A stretch of 64,000 nt of DNA from Kluyvera genomosp. 1 (GCF_001266615.1 NZ_LGHZ01000004.1:1-64000); one strand, 5' to 3'. Shown: positions 48,142 through 58,830, numbered from the stretch's first letter. Notes: generated by a model from the letters alone, not told the origin. Numbers and translations: made by a program.

Positions 48142-49128
48142 TTACTGGGCGACAGCTTCAAATTTGGCCAGCAGCGCGGCCTGTTTAGGATCTTTGCTGA
48201 AATCATCGAACAGCGGTTGGACGGCCGCACGGAACGGTGCTTTATCAACTTTGATGATTTCGCCACCCATCGCTTTGGCTTGGGCGCGGGTGTCGGCGTC
48301 AATTTTATCCCACAGCGTCTGCTGATAGGCTTCTGATGCGGTCGCCGCTTTCGCGAGGATTTGCTGCTGCTCTGGGGTCAGTTTGTCCCAAGTTTTGGTC
48401 GAGATAACCAGGAAGTCGGGGATAGAGGCGTGTTCATCTTCGGAGAAAACTTTGGCGATTTCAATATGGCGGGTTTGAACCCATGATGGGACGTTATTTT
48501 CCGCACCATCGACCACGCCCTGCTGCATGGCGGTATAAACCTCACCAAATGAAATAGGCGTTGGAGAACCCCCCATTAATTCAATCATTTTAATTGTGGT
48601 CGGGCTTGGCTGAACGCGAATTTTTAAACCTTTTAAATCCTCAGGTTTCGTAATCGGTTTTTTCGCGTAAAAACTCCGGGTGCCAGCAACATAGGCTGAA
48701 AGCGCAAAGAAACCTTTCTCTTTTGTTGAGTCCATAATTTCTTTACCGACCGCACCAAATACTACGTTATTAAAGTGATTCTGGTCTTTGAATAGAAACG
48801 GTAAATTATATATTGCGTAGACATTATCGAAAGACTCAAGATCGCTGGCAGAGCCTTTAGTCATATCCAGCGCCCCATTTTGTAATAATTCCATGGTTTC
48901 ACGCGCGCTGCCCATTTGGCTGCTGGGATAAATTCGAATCGTCATTTTGCCGTCGGAAAGCTGTTTAACTTCTTTGGCCATCGCCTCAAACGCCTGGTGC
49001 ACCACGTGGCTGCGCTCGAGGTTATGGGCCAGTTTCAGTGTGACTTTTTCTGCCGCAGAGGTGCCGGTTGATAGCAAAGCGAGAAGGGACGCACAAACCA
49101 GAGATTTTGTAAAAGAGAGAGGTTTCAT
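48142..49128 (-). CDS. TRAP transporter solute-binding protein (DctP family)
   Basis: Periplasmic binding protein, 328 residues. Signal peptide ending TSAA. DctP motifs: LKLAHNLERSHVVHQAF, MELLQNGALDMTKG, the carboxylate-binding Arg in LKGLKIRVQPSP, and YTAMQQGVVDGAENN. This type binds C4-dicarboxylates, sugar acids or similar monocarboxylates. The exact ligand is not evident. GGAG at seven bases from the ATG. First gene of dctPQM, upstream region AT-rich with no adjacent regulator. Confidence 0.92.
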   Translation of the reverse strand: MKPLSFTKSLVCASLLALLSTGTSAAEKVTLKLAHNLERSHVVHQAFEAMAKEVKQLSDGKMTIRIYPSSQMGSARETMELLQNGALDMTKGSASDLESFDNVYAIYNLPFLFKDQNHFNNVVFGAVGKEIMDSTKEKGFFALSAYVAGTRSFYAKKPITKPEDLKGLKIRVQPSPTTIKMIELMGGSPTPISFGEVYTAMQQGVVDGAENNVPSWVQTRHIEIAKVFSEDEHASIPDFLVISTKTWDKLTPEQQQILAKAATASEAYQQTLWDKIDADTRAQAKAMGGEIIKVDKAPFRAAVQPLFDDFSKDPKQAALLAKFEAVAQ

Positions 49129-49438
49129 TAATAGGCTCCATGCACATTGATGATCGCGGTATATATCTATCGAAGTAATTTGTTTTTCTGTATGACATAT
49201 TAACCTGGTTGTCCGACAACTTTACGCAGTCAGGCGTGCATTTTTGCATTATCTGCGTAATTAATGTGGTTTTTGTGCGCTGGGTTATATTAATAGCTCA
49301 TGCGTAATTGGCTATTAATATTTAAATGAAATGTTTTATTGGTTATTATTCGAAAAGAGTGTTGGGAATGATTCGGGATAGTCGAGTGATATAGTCCGCT
49401 ATTACTATTATTCGGTAATAGCGAATTATTATTAAGGT
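49129..49438. other. AT-rich region upstream of the TRAP operon
   Basis: About 310 bases without a gene. Holds the dctP promoter region and, near 49400-49450, inverted repeats (CTATTAC / GTAATAG and AGCGAAT / ATTCGCT) at the 3' end of hemW that could stop the hemW transcript. Confidence 0.5.
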
Positions 49439-50575
49439 TTATTCGCTGAGAAATAACTCCAGCAGGGAGTTTAAAAACAGCTTACCGTGTTCGGTTATCT
49501 GCCAGTACTGCTCGCACTCGGTGAGATAGTTTTGTGCCAGCGCCTCATCAAGCTGTGGGCGGATAACGCTTTCATCAAGGCCGGTATACAGGCTAAATTC
49601 GGCGCGAGGTGCCGGTTCCAGCAGGCGGAAACGGTTCATAAAGAACTCAAATGGCTTATCGCTGTTTTCCACGTCATGCTGGCGTTCCAGATAGCGCCCT
49701 TCCATATAGCCGCGAGGGTGGCGAGTTTTCGCCGTACGCAGAATACGGCCGTCTGGGAACGTCACTTTACCGTGTGCACCACAGCCGATACCGAGGTAAT
49801 CGCCAAACCGCCAGTAGTTGAGGTTGTGTTGGCACTGGTAACCGGGCTTGGCGTAGGCTGAGGTTTCATACTGCTGATAGCCTGCGGCAGTCAGTAACCG
49901 ATGGCCCTGTTCAAAGATATCCCACAGGTCGTCATCGTCAGGTAAAACTGGCGGGCGCGAACCAAACAGAGTGTTCGGCTCAATGGTCAACTGATACCAG
50001 GAGAGATGCGGCGGCGCCAGTTCAATAGCCTGACGCAGGTCGTCCAGCGCCTCTTCCAGCGACTGATCCGGCAGCCCGTGCATCAAATCAAGGTTAAAGC
50101 TACGCAGTCCCAGGCCGGTTGCCAGCCGCGCGGCGCGTTTGGCTTCTTCTGGGCCATGGATGCGACCCAGACGCTTGAGCTTAGCTTCGCTGAAACTTTG
50201 TACGCCAATGGAAATGCGATTAACGCCCGCGCGTTGATACTCCACGAAGCGGTCCGCTTCCACCGTTCCCGGGTTGGCTTCCATGGTAATTTCCGCATCG
50301 TCAGCCAGCGTCAGGCGCGCACGCACGCCGTCCAGCAGGGTTTGCATCGCCGGGCCGGATAACAGGCTCGGCGTCCCACCACCGATAAAAATGGTCTTCA
50401 CTTCACGTCCCTGTGCGTAGGCGACATCAGCATCCAGATCGCTTAGTAGATGCTGCACGTAGTCGTCGTGCGGTACTTCACCTTTCAGCGCGTGCGAATT
50501 GAAGTCGCAGTACGGGCATTTCTGCACGCACCACGGAATATGAATGTAGAGACTCAGCGGCGGTAGATTAACCAT
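49439..50575 (-). CDS. hemW: Heme chaperone / radical SAM protein HemW
   Basis: Radical SAM protein of 378 residues. The 4Fe-4S motif is Cys16, Cys20 and Cys23 in [19 protein letters not shown] and the HemN C-terminal domain are present. It differs from HemN and acts as a heme-binding chaperone rather than a coproporphyrinogen oxidase (family knowledge). Start overlaps the end of rdgB by eight bases. Confidence 0.96.
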   Translation of the reverse strand: MVNLPPLSLYIHIPWCVQKCPYCDFNSHALKGEVPHDDYVQHLLSDLDADVAYAQGREVKTIFIGGGTPSLLSGPAMQTLLDGVRARLTLADDAEITMEANPGTVEADRFVEYQRAGVNRISIGVQSFSEAKLKRLGRIHGPEEAKRAARLATGLGLRSFNLDLMHGLPDQSLEEALDDLRQAIELAPPHLSWYQLTIEPNTLFGSRPPVLPDDDDLWDIFEQGHRLLTAAGYQQYETSAYAKPGYQCQHNLNYWRFGDYLGIGCGAHGKVTFPDGRILRTAKTRHPRGYMEGRYLERQHDVENSDKPFEFFMNRFRLLEPAPRAEFSLYTGLDESVIRPQLDEALAQNYLTECEQYWQITEHGKLFLNSLLELFLSE

Positions 50576-51161
50576 TACGTAAGGCTTCCAGTAACAGCTT
50601 CAGCGCCTGCCCGCGGTGAGAGATGGCAATCTTCTCTTCACGCGTCAATTCGGCTGCCGTTTTACCTTCAGACGGCACGAAGAAGATAGGGTCGTAGCCA
50701 AAGCCACCGGTGCCCGCGGCGCTGCGAGCGATGACACCAGGCCAGCTACCGTGGCACACCAGCGGTGTTGGATCTTCAGCATGGCGCAGATAGACCAGCA
50801 CGCAGTGGAACTGCGCCTGACGCTGTTCGTCTGGTACATCTTTCAGAGCATTCAGCAGCTTCTCAAGATTTTGTTGGTCGCTCGCGTCTTCGCCGGAATA
50901 ACGCGCGGAGTAAATTCCCGGGGCGCCGCCGAGTACATCGACCGCAAGGCCGGAGTCATCGGCAATCGCCGGCAGGCCGGTCATCTGAGCGGCATGACGT
51001 GCTTTCAGAATGGCATTTTCAATAAAGGTCAGTCCGGTTTCCTCAGCGGACTCAACGCCAAGCTCGGTCTGGGCGACGATATCCAGACCGAAATCGGCGA
51101 GCAGCGAGGCGAGCTCGCGCACTTTACCGGCGTTACCGGTAGCGAGGACAACTTTTTGCAT
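50568..51161 (-). CDS. rdgB: dITP/XTP pyrophosphatase RdgB
   Basis: Ham1-family house-cleaning nucleotidase, 197 residues. It removes dITP, XTP and dHapTP. Motifs: [11 protein letters not shown] near the N-terminus, [24 protein letters not shown], and [11 protein letters not shown]. Cytoplasmic. Between yggU (eight bases) and hemW (overlap). Confidence 0.97.
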   Translation of the reverse strand: MQKVVLATGNAGKVRELASLLADFGLDIVAQTELGVESAEETGLTFIENAILKARHAAQMTGLPAIADDSGLAVDVLGGAPGIYSARYSGEDASDQQNLEKLLNALKDVPDEQRQAQFHCVLVYLRHAEDPTPLVCHGSWPGVIARSAAGTGGFGYDPIFFVPSEGKTAAELTREEKIAISHRGQALKLLLEALRNG

Positions 51162-51169
51162 GGGATATC

Positions 51170-51460
51170 CTAATTTGTCAGGGCGTCGACGCCCGATGGG
51201 ATCTGTTGCGGATGAATAATTTTAACCTGTTTATGTCGCCCCAGTTCACCTTTCTCAATGATGACCTGGCTTTTGGCGACCTTAAACTGTTTGGCAAGAA
51301 ACTTCACCAGATGGGCATTTGCCTGCCCATCAACGGGTGGAGCGGTGATGGCGACTTTAAGCTCGTCGCCATGTACCCCGACAATCGCATCACGGCTGGC
51401 CTTTGGCTGAATATACAGCCGCAGAACCAGCCCATCATCACAGGGAGTGACGGCACTCAT
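51170..51460 (-). CDS. yggU: UPF0235 family protein YggU
   Basis: Small protein of 96 residues, same as E. coli YggU, function unknown. Core [16 protein letters not shown] and [18 protein letters not shown] is kept. ATG at 51460 overlaps the yggT stop by four bases. An in-frame ATG four codons upstream lies inside yggT. Confidence 0.94.
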   Translation of the reverse strand: MSAVTPCDDGLVLRLYIQPKASRDAIVGVHGDELKVAITAPPVDGQANAHLVKFLAKQFKVAKSQVIIEKGELGRHKQVKIIHPQQIPSGVDALTN

Positions 51461-52023
51461 AGCGCCATCCACAGCCCCGGCAGCAGCATATTGCCGGTGG
51501 CCTGAAGCACCTCGGCGATGCCCATATTAATGACATACAGCAGCAGAACCAGAACCATCGGTGAGAAGTCGATGCCGCCCATCGATGGCAGCAGACGGCG
51601 GATTGGGCGCAGCAGCGGCTCGGCCAGCTGCATCAGCACAAACTCAACCGGGCTGCGGCCCTGGCTGACCCAGCTCATAATTGCCATCAGCAGCAGCACC
51701 CAGAAGATCAGCAGGCCGATGGTTTTAAGCAGGATAAGAACGGCGGAGATCCAGATAATCGGCTGGAAAGTGATGACCATAAACAGCACGATGGCTTTTG
51801 CCACGCACAGAATGAAGGCCAGCAGCAGCGAGGCGCTATCCAGCGGCCCCATTGGCGGAATAATACGACGCAGTGGCCCGACGATCGGCTGGGTAATCTT
51901 CACCACGAACTGTGAGAACGGGTTGTAAAAATCGCAGCGAGCCCACTGCATCCAGACGCGCAGCAGTAGCACCATTGTGTACAGTTCTAAGACTGTCGAG
52001 AGCAGGAAGGTCAACGTCTTCAT
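51457..52023 (-). CDS. yggT: YGGT-family membrane protein YggT
   Basis: Inner-membrane protein of 188 residues with two YGGT repeats, each with paired hydrophobic helices and an [20 protein letters not shown] / [19 protein letters not shown] segment. Linked to osmotic-shock and potassium uptake phenotypes in some bacteria (family knowledge). Between yggS (18 bases) and yggU (overlap). Confidence 0.95.
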   Translation of the reverse strand: MKTLTFLLSTVLELYTMVLLLRVWMQWARCDFYNPFSQFVVKITQPIVGPLRRIIPPMGPLDSASLLLAFILCVAKAIVLFMVITFQPIIWISAVLILLKTIGLLIFWVLLLMAIMSWVSQGRSPVEFVLMQLAEPLLRPIRRLLPSMGGIDFSPMVLVLLLYVINMGIAEVLQATGNMLLPGLWMAL

Positions 52024-52041
52024 GGCGTTTCTTGAGGTCCC

Positions 52042-52746
52042 TTATTTTTTTGTGTAATCACGCGCACCGAAAATCGCGGTGCCGATGCGTACCATTGTAC
52101 TACCTGCCGCAATCGCGGCTTCCATGTCGTCAGACATGCCCAAAGAGAGGGTGTCTACGGTTGGGTAGTCTGCTTTGAGCCGCGCAAATGCTACCGCCAT
52201 TTGGCTAGCCACGGCAAACTGCCTGTCGTACTCATGCTCCGGTGCCGGTATGGCCATCAGGCCGCGCAGGCACAGGTTTGGCAATGCCGAGACTTCGGCC
52301 GCCAGGGTATCCAGCTCTTCTGGCGCAATACCCGATTTACTCTGCTCATCGCTGATGTTGATTTGAATCAGCACGTTAAGTGGCGGCATATCCGACGGTC
52401 GCTGTTCGCTGAGCCGTGCCGCAATCTTCAGGCGGTCGACGGTATGGCACCAGTCAAAATGCTCGGCAACCAGGCGACTTTTATTCGACTGCAGCGGGCC
52501 AATAAAGTGCCACTGCAGCCCCGTCTCGCCCTTTTCACGAAAGTGGAGGATTTTTTCCACCCCTTCCTGGACATAGTTTTCACCAAATGCCGTTTGGCCT
52601 GCGGCTATCGCGTCTTCGACGGCGCTCGCAGGTTTAGTTTTACTCACGGCAAGTAGCGTAACTTCTTCTGAACCCCGGCCGCAACGTGTTGCCGCTGCTG
52701 AGATTTTTTCCCTGACCTGTGCCAGGTTATGCGCAATATCGTTCAT
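52042..52746 (-). CDS. yggS: PLP homeostasis protein YggS
   Basis: YggS/PROSC family, 234 residues, TIM-barrel resembling the N-domain of alanine racemase. PLP lysine in LLAVSKTKPA near residue 36, FGENYVQEG, WHFIGPLQSNK, and LSLGMSDDMEAAI. It buffers free PLP rather than catalysing a reaction. Divergent from yggR with only 16 bases between start codons. Confidence 0.96.
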   Translation of the reverse strand: MNDIAHNLAQVREKISAAATRCGRGSEEVTLLAVSKTKPASAVEDAIAAGQTAFGENYVQEGVEKILHFREKGETGLQWHFIGPLQSNKSRLVAEHFDWCHTVDRLKIAARLSEQRPSDMPPLNVLIQINISDEQSKSGIAPEELDTLAAEVSALPNLCLRGLMAIPAPEHEYDRQFAVASQMAVAFARLKADYPTVDTLSLGMSDDMEAAIAAGSTMVRIGTAIFGARDYTKK

Positions 52747-52762
52747 ATGTTCTGGTGGGTCT

Positions 52763-53761
52763 ATGGATATACAAGAAATCGTGGCGCTTAGTGTAAAGCA
52801 TAACGTCTCGGATCTACACCTGTGTAGCGGCGGAGCTGCGCGCTGGCGTCGAGTGGGGAGTCTGGAAACGGCACCGTTTACGACGCCGGAGCCGGAGACA
52901 TTATTGTCTATATGGCTAACTGATGCGCAGCAGCAGGAGTGGCTGCAATGCCGACAGCTGGATTTTTCCCTGTCCCTTGAGGCATGTCCGCGTCTGCGTG
53001 CCAGTGCCTATGCGCACACAGGTGGCGTATCGCTGGTGCTAAGACTGTTGCCGACGCGCTGCCCAACGCTTGCCGAGCTGCACACGCCGGTTGCGCTGGT
53101 GGAGTTATTACATGAAGAAAGTGGGTTGATTCTGGTGACCGGAGCGACGGGAAGCGGGAAATCGACAACGCTGGCGGCGATGGTGGATTACCTCAATCAA
53201 CATCTCTGTGGGCACATTTTGACGCTTGAAGATCCGGTGGAGTTTATCCATAACAGCCAGAGCTGCCTCATTTCGCAGCGTGAAGTCGGCCAGCATGCCT
53301 CGTCATTTGCACAGGCGCTGCGGGTAGCTCTGCGTCAGGATCCTGATGTGATACTGCTTGGTGAGCTGCGTGACAGCGAAACTATTCGTCTTGCGCTGAC
53401 GGCGGCAGAGACCGGGCATTTGGTGTTGGCTACCCTGCATACTCGCGACGCGGCGCAGGCTATCGAGCGTTTGGTCGATGTGTTTCCCGCTCAGGAGAAA
53501 GAACCGGTGCGTAACCAACTGGCCAATTGCTTGACGGCGGTAGTGGCGCAAAAGCTGCAGCCTGATGGTGAGGGGCGGCGGCTGGCGCTATTTGAAATGC
53601 TGGTAAACACACCGGCGGTAGGTAACCTCATTCGGGAAGGTAAAACGCACCAGCTGACCGGCGTGATGCAGACGGGTCTACAATCCGGGATGCAGACGTT
53701 TAGTCAAAGCTATCAGCAGCGTATAAAGGCGGGCATGTTGCGAAAGTCAGGTAGCGTTTAA
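52763..53761 (+). CDS. yggR: PilT-family retraction ATPase homologue YggR
   Basis: Secretion/pilus ATPase of 332 residues. N-terminal PAS-like domain, then Walker A GATGSGKST, Asp-box LEDPVEFIH, Walker B DVILLGELRDSET and His-box GHLVLATLHTRDA. Retracts type IV pili in relatives. No pilus genes are near, so its role here is open. The last gene before an AT-rich region and a CsgD-like regulator. Confidence 0.93.
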   Translation: MDIQEIVALSVKHNVSDLHLCSGGAARWRRVGSLETAPFTTPEPETLLSIWLTDAQQQEWLQCRQLDFSLSLEACPRLRASAYAHTGGVSLVLRLLPTRCPTLAELHTPVALVELLHEESGLILVTGATGSGKSTTLAAMVDYLNQHLCGHILTLEDPVEFIHNSQSCLISQREVGQHASSFAQALRVALRQDPDVILLGELRDSETIRLALTAAETGHLVLATLHTRDAAQAIERLVDVFPAQEKEPVRNQLANCLTAVVAQKLQPDGEGRRLALFEMLVNTPAVGNLIREGKTHQLTGVMQTGLQSGMQTFSQSYQQRIKAGMLRKSGSV

Positions 53762-54275
53762 ATTTCAGGCGAATCTGTCATGTATAATATTGAAACATCG
53801 GTTCACTATGATGAATTTGGTGCTAGCATATCGAATCGGTAAGTAATGTGATGAGCGTTTTGTTTTGGCGTTAATATTGAATTAATAATCCAAATATTAA
53901 CTAAAAGTTGTAAACTTTATTTTTATCACTGTTGCGTGAATGTATTTTTTTGTAATTATAGAGTGATTTTTTATTAGGCGGAAACAAAACTTCCTACGAC
54001 ATTTATTCTAATAGGGTTATGGTGAGCTAAACCATATGGATGAGATTAATGTCATTAACTAATTACATTATGTTGCGTAGGCTTACAAAAAAAGGTTGAT
54101 ATTCTTTTGACACTTCCAAGGTCTTCGTTCTATCCTATTTGTGTAATTAGGACTAATCTTATGAAATAAAGTTTCACATATTGAGAAGTTCTTATTATTA
54201 ATGGTATTAGGTTTGCCTTTGCTTTGACTTATTTAATCACCATGATGGTGGATATGAACTATGGAGAGTTTCAAA
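53762..54275 (+). promoter_or_regulatory. Long AT-rich leader of the CsgD-like gene
   Basis: About 500 bases between yggR and the regulator without a credible gene. It contains many A/T tracts, a TATAAT-like hexamer near 53782 and the palindrome CACCATGATGGTG near 54238-54250, just before the ATG. It resembles the long silenced control regions typical of csgD-type genes. Confidence 0.5.
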
Positions 54276-54929
54276 ATGTTTGAAGTGACAGAGAGTGTAT
54301 CTAATTCCCGTAAAATTATTTTAATCACCCATCCGTCCGTGCAAGCAAACGCGTTTGCAAACTACCTTACTGATTTGCTTTCAGTTTCTGTCGATGTTCA
54401 TAACATCAACAAGCCACTGGTACAGCGCCTGAGTAAGGGCTCTGTGGTATTGTTCGATATTGCTGTTTCCAACAAAAAACTCAACGGTATTTGGCGCGAT
54501 ATTATTCGTACACAGTTTGACTCCCCGCGTCTGTTGATTATTAACAGCGCACAGAAGTATGAATTATACGAAATGGCACAGTGGCCAGCATTGTACGGCG
54601 TATTCCGTCACGACGACGAAGAATCGCGCTTAATTGAGGGCGTCAAAGCGGTCTTAAACGGCGAGCAGACGGCTGAATTGAGCGTGATGCACCCGGCAAT
54701 GTATGCGGTTGAGCAAACTCCTGATACCAATGATAGCGTACCGCTGACCGAACGTGAGTGTGAAATTCTGAATGAACTGCGCCACGGTGCCACCAATATG
54801 GATATTGCACGAGCTTTGTTCATTAGTGAAAATACCGTACGTACTCATCTGTATAATGTTTTCCGCAAACTGAGCGTGAAAAACAGAACCCAGGCGGTGA
54901 GCTGGGCGAACGAAAATCTACGTCACTAA
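54276..54929 (+). CDS. CsgD-like LuxR-family transcriptional regulator
   Basis: 217 residues, very close in size and pattern to the curli and biofilm master regulator CsgD (216). An N-terminal pseudo-receiver region (SVVLFDIAVSNKKLNGIWRD by its start SVVLFDIAV) is followed by a LuxR helix-turn-helix: LTERECEILNELRHGATNMDIA, SENTVRTHLYNVFRKL, and the CsgD-type tail KNRTQAVSWANENLR. ATG at 54276 has GGAGAG seven bases upstream. An ATG five codons earlier overlaps that site. No curli genes are nearby, so this is an orphan copy or paralogue. Confidence 0.85.
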   Translation: MFEVTESVSNSRKIILITHPSVQANAFANYLTDLLSVSVDVHNINKPLVQRLSKGSVVLFDIAVSNKKLNGIWRDIIRTQFDSPRLLIINSAQKYELYEMAQWPALYGVFRHDDEESRLIEGVKAVLNGEQTAELSVMHPAMYAVEQTPDTNDSVPLTERECEILNELRHGATNMDIARALFISENTVRTHLYNVFRKLSVKNRTQAVSWANENLRH

Positions 54930-55082
54930 TCGATAAGTCATGCTCTGAATAATGCGTGTTGTAGGACGGTGATACGCGAGATAATCCTGATGAGACTAAT
55001 TTAAATCAGTGAGTTGGGTAAACTAGTATCGCCAAGTGACTTGCAATCAGAAGCAGGGCGAGTATCGCGATTGTGGCGAGCT

Positions 55083-55102
55083 CCCGGGAAGTCATTCCCG
55101 GG
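55083..55102. terminator. Hairpin between CsgD-like gene and ruvX
   Basis: Eight-base stem CCCGGGAA / TTCCCGGG with a GTCA loop, between convergent genes. No T-run. Confidence 0.5.
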
Positions 55103-55112
55103 GGCAGCCAGA

Positions 55113-55529
55113 CTAGAAACCCTGCTCGAAAAAGCTTTCCAGAATGACCACCGCAGACGCTGAGTCTACGCTGCCTTTATTTAGCGCGCGGAATCCGCCG
55201 CGCTCAAACAACCCCGCACGCGCTTCCACAGTACTTAATCTTTCGTCATGCAGCGTAATTGCCACGCCAAAGCGGCCGTGGATCTTATTAGCAAAATTAC
55301 GTGCTCGGGCGGTTAACGGCTGCTCGGTGCCGTCCATATTCAGCGGCAGACCCACAATCACCGCTTCCGGCTGCCACTCCTTGAGCAGACGGCCAATAAT
55401 ATTCCAGTCTGGCGTGCCGTCCTGCGCTTTAATGGCCGTCAGCGGGCGAGCGGTACCGGTGATACGCTGGCCGATGGCCACACCAATGCTGCGAGTGCCA
55501 AAATCAAATGCCAGCAGTGTTCCACTCAT
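55113..55529 (-). CDS. ruvX: Holliday junction resolvase-like protein RuvX/YqgF
   Basis: RNase H-fold protein of 138 residues, conserved and essential in E. coli. It takes part in pre-16S rRNA 5'-end processing (family knowledge). Catalytic acids in [15 protein letters not shown] and in [11 protein letters not shown] are visible, as is the C-terminal [13 protein letters not shown]. Overlaps yqgE by one base. Confidence 0.96.
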   Translation of the reverse strand: MSGTLLAFDFGTRSIGVAIGQRITGTARPLTAIKAQDGTPDWNIIGRLLKEWQPEAVIVGLPLNMDGTEQPLTARARNFANKIHGRFGVAITLHDERLSTVEARAGLFERGGFRALNKGSVDSASAVVILESFFEQGF

Positions 55530-56092
55530 TATGCGTGCCCCGCAGTGCCTGACATGGTCAGGATATTGATACCGATAAGCTTAGCTGCTTCTTTCCAGCG
55601 ATCGCTAATCGGGGTTTTGAACAGGATATTAAGATCGGCCGGGGCAGTCAGCCAGGCGTTATCGAGGATCTCTTGCTCAAGCTGGCCTTTTTCCCAGGAT
55701 GCGTATCCCAGAGCAACCAGTACGTCCGACGGCTGGCGTTCAGTGCCCAGCGTCTCCAGCACGTCGCGTGACGTGGTGACGATGGTGTTGTCGGAAATGC
55801 GGATACTGGACGAGAATGAAGATGGAGGCGTATGCACGATAAAACCACGATCTTCGGCCAGTGGACCACCCAACATCACCGGTTTATCCAGGCGAATGGC
55901 GGGATCGCGAGGTTCAGGCGTGATCTTTAGCTTTTCGAGGATCCCCTCGATCTGCAAATTATCCAGTGGTTTATTGATGATGATCCCCATCGCGCCGTCA
56001 TCGTTATATTCGCAGATGTAGACCACGGAACGACGGAAGATAGGATCCTGAAGGGTTGGCATAGCAATGAGGAAATGATGCTGTAAATTCAT
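55529..56092 (-). CDS. yqgE: UPF0301 family protein YqgE
   Basis: AlgH-like protein of 187 residues, function unknown. N-terminal [34 protein letters not shown] is the family hallmark (cited by its parts HFLIAMP and VVYICEYN), with [15 protein letters not shown]. Co-transcribed with ruvX. Confidence 0.95.
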   Translation of the reverse strand: MNLQHHFLIAMPTLQDPIFRRSVVYICEYNDDGAMGIIINKPLDNLQIEGILEKLKITPEPRDPAIRLDKPVMLGGPLAEDRGFIVHTPPSSFSSSIRISDNTIVTTSRDVLETLGTERQPSDVLVALGYASWEKGQLEQEILDNAWLTAPADLNILFKTPISDRWKEAAKLIGINILTMSGTAGHA

Positions 56093-56237
56093 TATCAGAG
56101 GTTCTGTCCTGTTTCAAAAAGCAGCAGCGCCCAGTATGAGGGGAAAGCGCACTGCTGTCACCAGGCTTGCCCACTTGCAGGACAGGCGAGAAACCTGGCT
56201 GGCGGCGGGTTCCCTCCCGCCGTTTAAAGACAACGTC

Positions 56238-57185
56238 TTATTTTTGCAGACGTTTTTCGATAGCGTCCATCAACATGCCGGTGATGGAAATCGGATATTC
56301 CGCTTCGATTTCTCGCACGCAGGTTGGGCTGGTGACGTTAATTTCAGTCAGACGGTCGCCGATGATATCGAGGCCAACGAAGATCAGACCTTTTGCTTTC
56401 AGCGTTGGTCCGACTTTACGGGCGATAGCCCAATCGCTTTCGCTTAATGGGCGCGGTTCACCGCGGCCGCCTGCGGCCAGATTCCCGCGCGTTTCGCCGC
56501 CCTGTGGGATACGCGCCAGGCAGTAAGGTACCGGTTCACCGTCAATCACCAGCACGCGTTTGTCGCCATCTTTGATAGCTGGCAGGTAGTTTTGCGCCAT
56601 GCAGTAGCGGCTACCCAGCTCGGTCAGCGTTTCGGCAATGACGCCAATGTTCGGATCGCCTTCCTTCACGCGGAAGATCGATGCGCCGCCCATGCCGTCC
56701 AGCGGTTTCATGATGATGTCGCCGTGTTTTTGCCAGAAGGCTTTCAGCTGTGCCTTATTACGGGTGACCAGCGTTTCCGGCGTCAGGTCGGAGAACCAGG
56801 CGGTAAACAGCTTCTCATTACAGTCGCGCAGGCTCTGCGGTTTGTTAACGATGAGCGTGCCTTGTTCTTCTGCGCGCTCAAGAATATAGGTCGCGTAGAT
56901 AAATTCAGTATCGAATGGCGGATCTTTACGCATCAAAACGACATCGAGATCGGCGAGCTTAATCTCTTGTTCGCTGCCAAACTCGTACCACTTGTCGTAG
57001 TTCTGCTCAACGCTCAGCAGACGGGTGCGGGCGTAAGACACGCCGTTCTCCAGATACAGGTCGTTCATCTCCATATAGTGGAGTTCGTAACCGCGACGCT
57101 GGGCTTCCAGCAGCATAGCGAAGCTGGTGTCTTTCTTGATGTTGATGCTTGCGATGGGATCCATCACGATGCCGAGCTTGATCAT
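56238..57185 (-). CDS. gshB: Glutathione synthetase GshB
   Basis: ATP-grasp ligase, 315 residues, joining gamma-glutamylcysteine and glycine. Motifs: LGIVMDPIASINIKKDTS, MRKDPPFDTEFIY, KPLDGMGGASIFRV, and the metal-binding end GLDIIGDRLTEINVTSPT. Twelve bases after rsmE. Its product feeds gss and YghU, both also in this window. Confidence 0.97.
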   Translation of the reverse strand: MIKLGIVMDPIASINIKKDTSFAMLLEAQRRGYELHYMEMNDLYLENGVSYARTRLLSVEQNYDKWYEFGSEQEIKLADLDVVLMRKDPPFDTEFIYATYILERAEEQGTLIVNKPQSLRDCNEKLFTAWFSDLTPETLVTRNKAQLKAFWQKHGDIIMKPLDGMGGASIFRVKEGDPNIGVIAETLTELGSRYCMAQNYLPAIKDGDKRVLVIDGEPVPYCLARIPQGGETRGNLAAGGRGEPRPLSESDWAIARKVGPTLKAKGLIFVGLDIIGDRLTEINVTSPTCVREIEAEYPISITGMLMDAIEKRLQK

Positions 57186-57197
57186 TATTGTTCTCCT

Positions 57198-57929
57198 TTA
57201 ACCCAAATCGCCAAAGCGCACCTGTAGTGCGGTGATGGCGGTGAGTGCGGTAGTCTCTGTGCGCAAAACGCGAGGCCCCAACAGAATATCAGTAAACTGG
57301 TAGCGTGCGGTCATGGCAATTTCATCCGCTGATAGGCCTCCTTCGGGGCCAATCAGTAATCGTACGCGCTCAACCGGCTGCGGCAGAGTGTTGATGCTGG
57401 CGCTGGCGCGCGGGTGCAGATTGAGCTTCAGCGCATCATCCTGCTCGGCGCACCAGTCTTCGACATCCATTGCTGGGCGAATTTCCGGTACAACGTTGCG
57501 ACCACACTGCTCGCAGGCGGCAATCGCGATTTTTTGCCACTGTTGGAGCTTCTTATTCAGGCGCTCGGCATCCAGTTTAACCCCGCAGCGCTCAGAAAAA
57601 AGTGGCGTAATGAGGCTTACACCCAGTTCTATCGATTTCTGGATAGTGAATTCCATTTTATCGCCGCGCGACATCACCTGACCCAGATGGATATGTACTG
57701 GAGATTCACGATCATCCGTTTCGCCGCGCAAGATTTCGACCATCACGTTTTTCTTGCTGGCATCAGTAATCACGGCGTCAAAAACCTGATTGCTGCCGTC
57801 GAACAGTTGGATCTCCTGGCCTTTGCCCATGCGCAGGACGCGGCCAACGTGGTTAGCGGCGTCATCGCACAGAGGGATCTGCGTGCCGACGGTTATCAAT
57901 TCCGGGTGATAGATGCGGGGGATACGCAT
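57198..57929 (-). CDS. rsmE: 16S rRNA m3U1498 methyltransferase RsmE
   Basis: SPOUT-class methyltransferase, 243 residues. N-terminal PUA-like RNA-binding domain ([20 protein letters not shown]), C-terminal trefoil knot with [16 protein letters not shown] and [16 protein letters not shown], the SAM site. Upstream of gshB as in E. coli. Confidence 0.96.
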   Translation of the reverse strand: MRIPRIYHPELITVGTQIPLCDDAANHVGRVLRMGKGQEIQLFDGSNQVFDAVITDASKKNVMVEILRGETDDRESPVHIHLGQVMSRGDKMEFTIQKSIELGVSLITPLFSERCGVKLDAERLNKKLQQWQKIAIAACEQCGRNVVPEIRPAMDVEDWCAEQDDALKLNLHPRASASINTLPQPVERVRLLIGPEGGLSADEIAMTARYQFTDILLGPRVLRTETTALTAITALQVRFGDLG

Positions 57930-58122
57930 AGTCTGACTTCCATCTGTAGCTATGCCCTCAGCTTAAGAAGAGGGCAGGGAAAATGAACGATTGCCGCTAG
58001 TGTAAACACAAAATCCTTCAAGATGCATCAAGGCAGCAAATCCTGATGCGCTGACTCAGGCTCGTGCCCGGAGTAAACGCATACCATAATGCCTGGACTG
58101 CTTGAAAGATCGTGTGTATAGG

Positions 58123-58830
58123 TTAGCTTTTTTGCGCCTGGCAAGCCTGCTGCACATAAGGATTATGATTGCCCTGAACTTTGGCGATGCGTTCGTCGCG
58201 TTGGCACTCCCAGGTGCTGACGGGATACATTTTATCCCAGGCGTTGAACAGCTGGGTTTGTTGGCGTGAAAGAGTCAGGCTGTAGCGGTCACGCATATAG
58301 AAGTAGATACGGGCGATCGCCCCACGCGAACGTTCCGGCGGTTCTGCGACCTTGGCTTTAAAATCGACCTTCATGCCGCACTGGCCGTACTGGCCTTCGC
58401 CCCCATTCCACTGTCCGTACATAAAGTTGCCGCGGTCACCGTTAACCTCGCCAACCGCCGGCTGTAGGTTATGCATATCGCTTTCCATTTTGCGATATTC
58501 CGGATCTTTAGCGCAGTTCTTTCTGCCGCCGTCCTGCCAGCACTGACGCTGATGGCCAAACTGCCAGGCCGGCACTACGTGTTCCCACTCAACGCGGCTG
58601 GCGCGGTTTTCATTTTTACGCACTTTATAGCCGCAGGACTCCAGATCGATAACGCCTTTTTTACCCTGCCAGTTGATTTTACAGCCGCAGTAAAAGTCGC
58701 CGGGAACGTCGTTATTAACCTTTACGCCCGCCGTTTTGGCCTGGGAAAAACTGTTGATACCCTCGGCTAATGCCTGGCCTGAAAGCGCCGTCGCCAAAAA
58801 TGCGGCGGCAAAAGACAATTTACGGTACAT
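58123..58830 (-). CDS. endA: Periplasmic DNA-specific endonuclease I
   Basis: Secreted nuclease, 235 residues. Signal peptide [18 protein letters not shown] to QALA, catalytic His in [15 protein letters not shown], eight cysteines including FYCGCKINW and [10 protein letters not shown]. Gives double-strand breaks in periplasmic DNA. MYRK at 58830 gives the E. coli length. The in-frame extension of 19 codons is rejected because it hides the signal peptide. Confidence 0.96.
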   Translation of the reverse strand: MYRKLSFAAAFLATALSGQALAEGINSFSQAKTAGVKVNNDVPGDFYCGCKINWQGKKGVIDLESCGYKVRKNENRASRVEWEHVVPAWQFGHQRQCWQDGGRKNCAKDPEYRKMESDMHNLQPAVGEVNGDRGNFMYGQWNGGEGQYGQCGMKVDFKAKVAEPPERSRGAIARIYFYMRDRYSLTLSRQQTQLFNAWDKMYPVSTWECQRDERIAKVQGNHNPYVQQACQAQKS

